From: Chloroflexota bacterium
GTDB taxonomy: Bacteria; Chloroflexota; Dehalococcoidia; Lucifugimonadales; VGZR01
Reading direction: 5' to 3'
NCBI GenBank assembly: GCA_027625225.1
Contig: JAQBWG010000005.1
Location: 1-22,490, forward strand
DNA length: 22,490 nt
A program made the position numbers and the translations under genes. Position 1 is the first letter of the stretch, and the number at the start of each line of letters is the position of its first letter. The notes beneath the pieces were generated by a model, which saw nothing but the letters and a program-made list of their open reading frames with translations, searched no databases and had not been told where the DNA came from. Below are positions 22,188 to 22,490 of this stretch, in pieces.

Positions 22188-22490
22188 CTAAGCCGACGGT
22201 AATTCTTGGCTTTCTTGAAGATAGGTAAGTACCGCTTTCACGCGGGGTTGCATAGACACTTCGGTATCCCTGGCTATTTCCAATTGATGATAAATAGCGT
22301 TTATCTGATTCTCGACCGACTTCTCAGACAAATACAGTTGCTGCGCTATCGAAGCGTTCGTAAACCCTTGAGCGATAAGTCCCAAAACTTCCCGCTGCCT
22401 CGGCGTAAGCTTCGAAACCAACCCTCCCGATTTCGGCTGCATCCCCGTCACGATTTGCGGGTCCAAAACAACGAACCCTGAAGCCGCACC
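22188..22490 (-). CDS. NarL/LuxR-type response regulator, C-terminal part (start beyond right edge)
   Basis: The frame is open to the window edge, so the N-terminal receiver domain is outside; 100 residues are seen. The visible part begins with GAASGFVVLDPQIV, the usual link between receiver and output in NarL regulators, then the LuxR helix-turn-helix: SKLTPRQREVLGLIAQGFTN, ASIAQQLYLSEKSVENQINA, IYHQLEI. A start at 22466 (TTG) inside the window would delete the receiver, so I reject it. The gene is probably the cognate DNA-binding partner of the kinase at 20587 and precedes the receiver-only gene in the same operon. Confidence 0.9.
   Translation of the reverse strand, partial: GAASGFVVLDPQIVTGMQPKSGGLVSKLTPRQREVLGLIAQGFTNASIAQQLYLSEKSVENQINAIYHQLEIARDTEVSMQPRVKAVLTYLQESQELPSA

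Noticed and set aside
22179..22199. CCGACGG repeated twice near the LuxR stop codon
   Set aside because: Only seven bases, in direct orientation, partly coding; too short to mean anything alone.
22188..22466. A short stand-alone LuxR helix-turn-helix protein starting at TTG 22466
   Set aside because: The frame is open to the window edge and begins with the typical receiver-output linker, so the gene starts outside the window.
1..22490. CRISPR arrays, tRNA or rRNA genes, prophage or intact insertion sequences
   Set aside because: No regularly spaced repeats, no cloverleaf-like sequences noticed by eye, and only the single transposase-domain segment at 18614-18841; a tRNA scan was not possible.

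Overview
The window reads as a chromosomal segment of a bacterium, most likely a member of the Chloroflexota (Dehalococcoidia / SAR202-like). I infer this from the combination of LprG-like lipoproteins, a DUF3105 protein, an rpmF-fabD-nusB-acpP cluster, a split methylmalonyl-CoA mutase, GSA-aminotransferase-like paralogues and a protein with an archaellum FlaD/E-like segment. No rRNA or marker tree is available, so the assignment is tentative. Genes are dense on both strands. I see no tRNA, rRNA, CRISPR array or intact insertion sequence, and no gene-free stretch longer than 300 bases.

Layout: (1) 1-2061, minus strand: an SDR oxidoreductase followed by a class-III aminotransferase that runs off the left edge. 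(2) 2152-5076, plus: an ECF sigma factor, its RskA-type membrane anti-sigma factor, and an exported protein with an LPXTG-type tail whose N-terminal domain resembles the anti-sigma factor's outer domain. (3) 5120-7576, plus: a small zinc-ribbon protein, then an LprG-like lipoprotein overlapping a 14-helix MFS exporter, the same arrangement as the mycobacterial lprG-P55 operon. (4) 7627-11304, plus: a propionate / branched-chain acyl-CoA operon (methylmalonyl-CoA mutase large subunit, acyl-CoA dehydrogenase, methylmalonyl-CoA epimerase, cobalamin-binding small subunit). (5) 11317-12572, minus: a second LprG-like lipoprotein coupled to a DUF3105 protein with no membrane anchor. (6) 12797-15382, plus: housekeeping cluster DUF177/YceD, L32, FabD, NusB, ACP, closed by a perfect 16-bp stem-loop. 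(7) 15506-16120, plus: a family 4 uracil-DNA glycosylase ending in a sliding-clamp-binding motif. (8) 16146-17129, minus: a YihY-family membrane protein, divergent from a second class-III aminotransferase (17260-18546). (9) 18566-20347, minus: an unusual long acidic/proline-rich protein combining a FlaD/E-like segment with a C-terminal IS5-type transposase DNA-binding domain. (10) 20587-22490: a NarX/DesK-type histidine kinase convergent with a receiver-only regulator and the end of a LuxR/NarL-type response regulator.

Promoters are unusually readable. Three genes share TTGAC(A/C)-N17-TACACT (SDR, mutase operon, kinase). Three others have a -10 box exactly six bases before the ATG (both lipoproteins and YihY), which predicts leaderless transcripts. 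The most unusual items are the transposase-domain fusion, the ECF/RskA/LPXTG module with a shared outer domain, the LprG-P55-like pair outside Actinobacteria, and the clamp motif on the UDG. All function calls come from reading motifs by eye; no database search was run.
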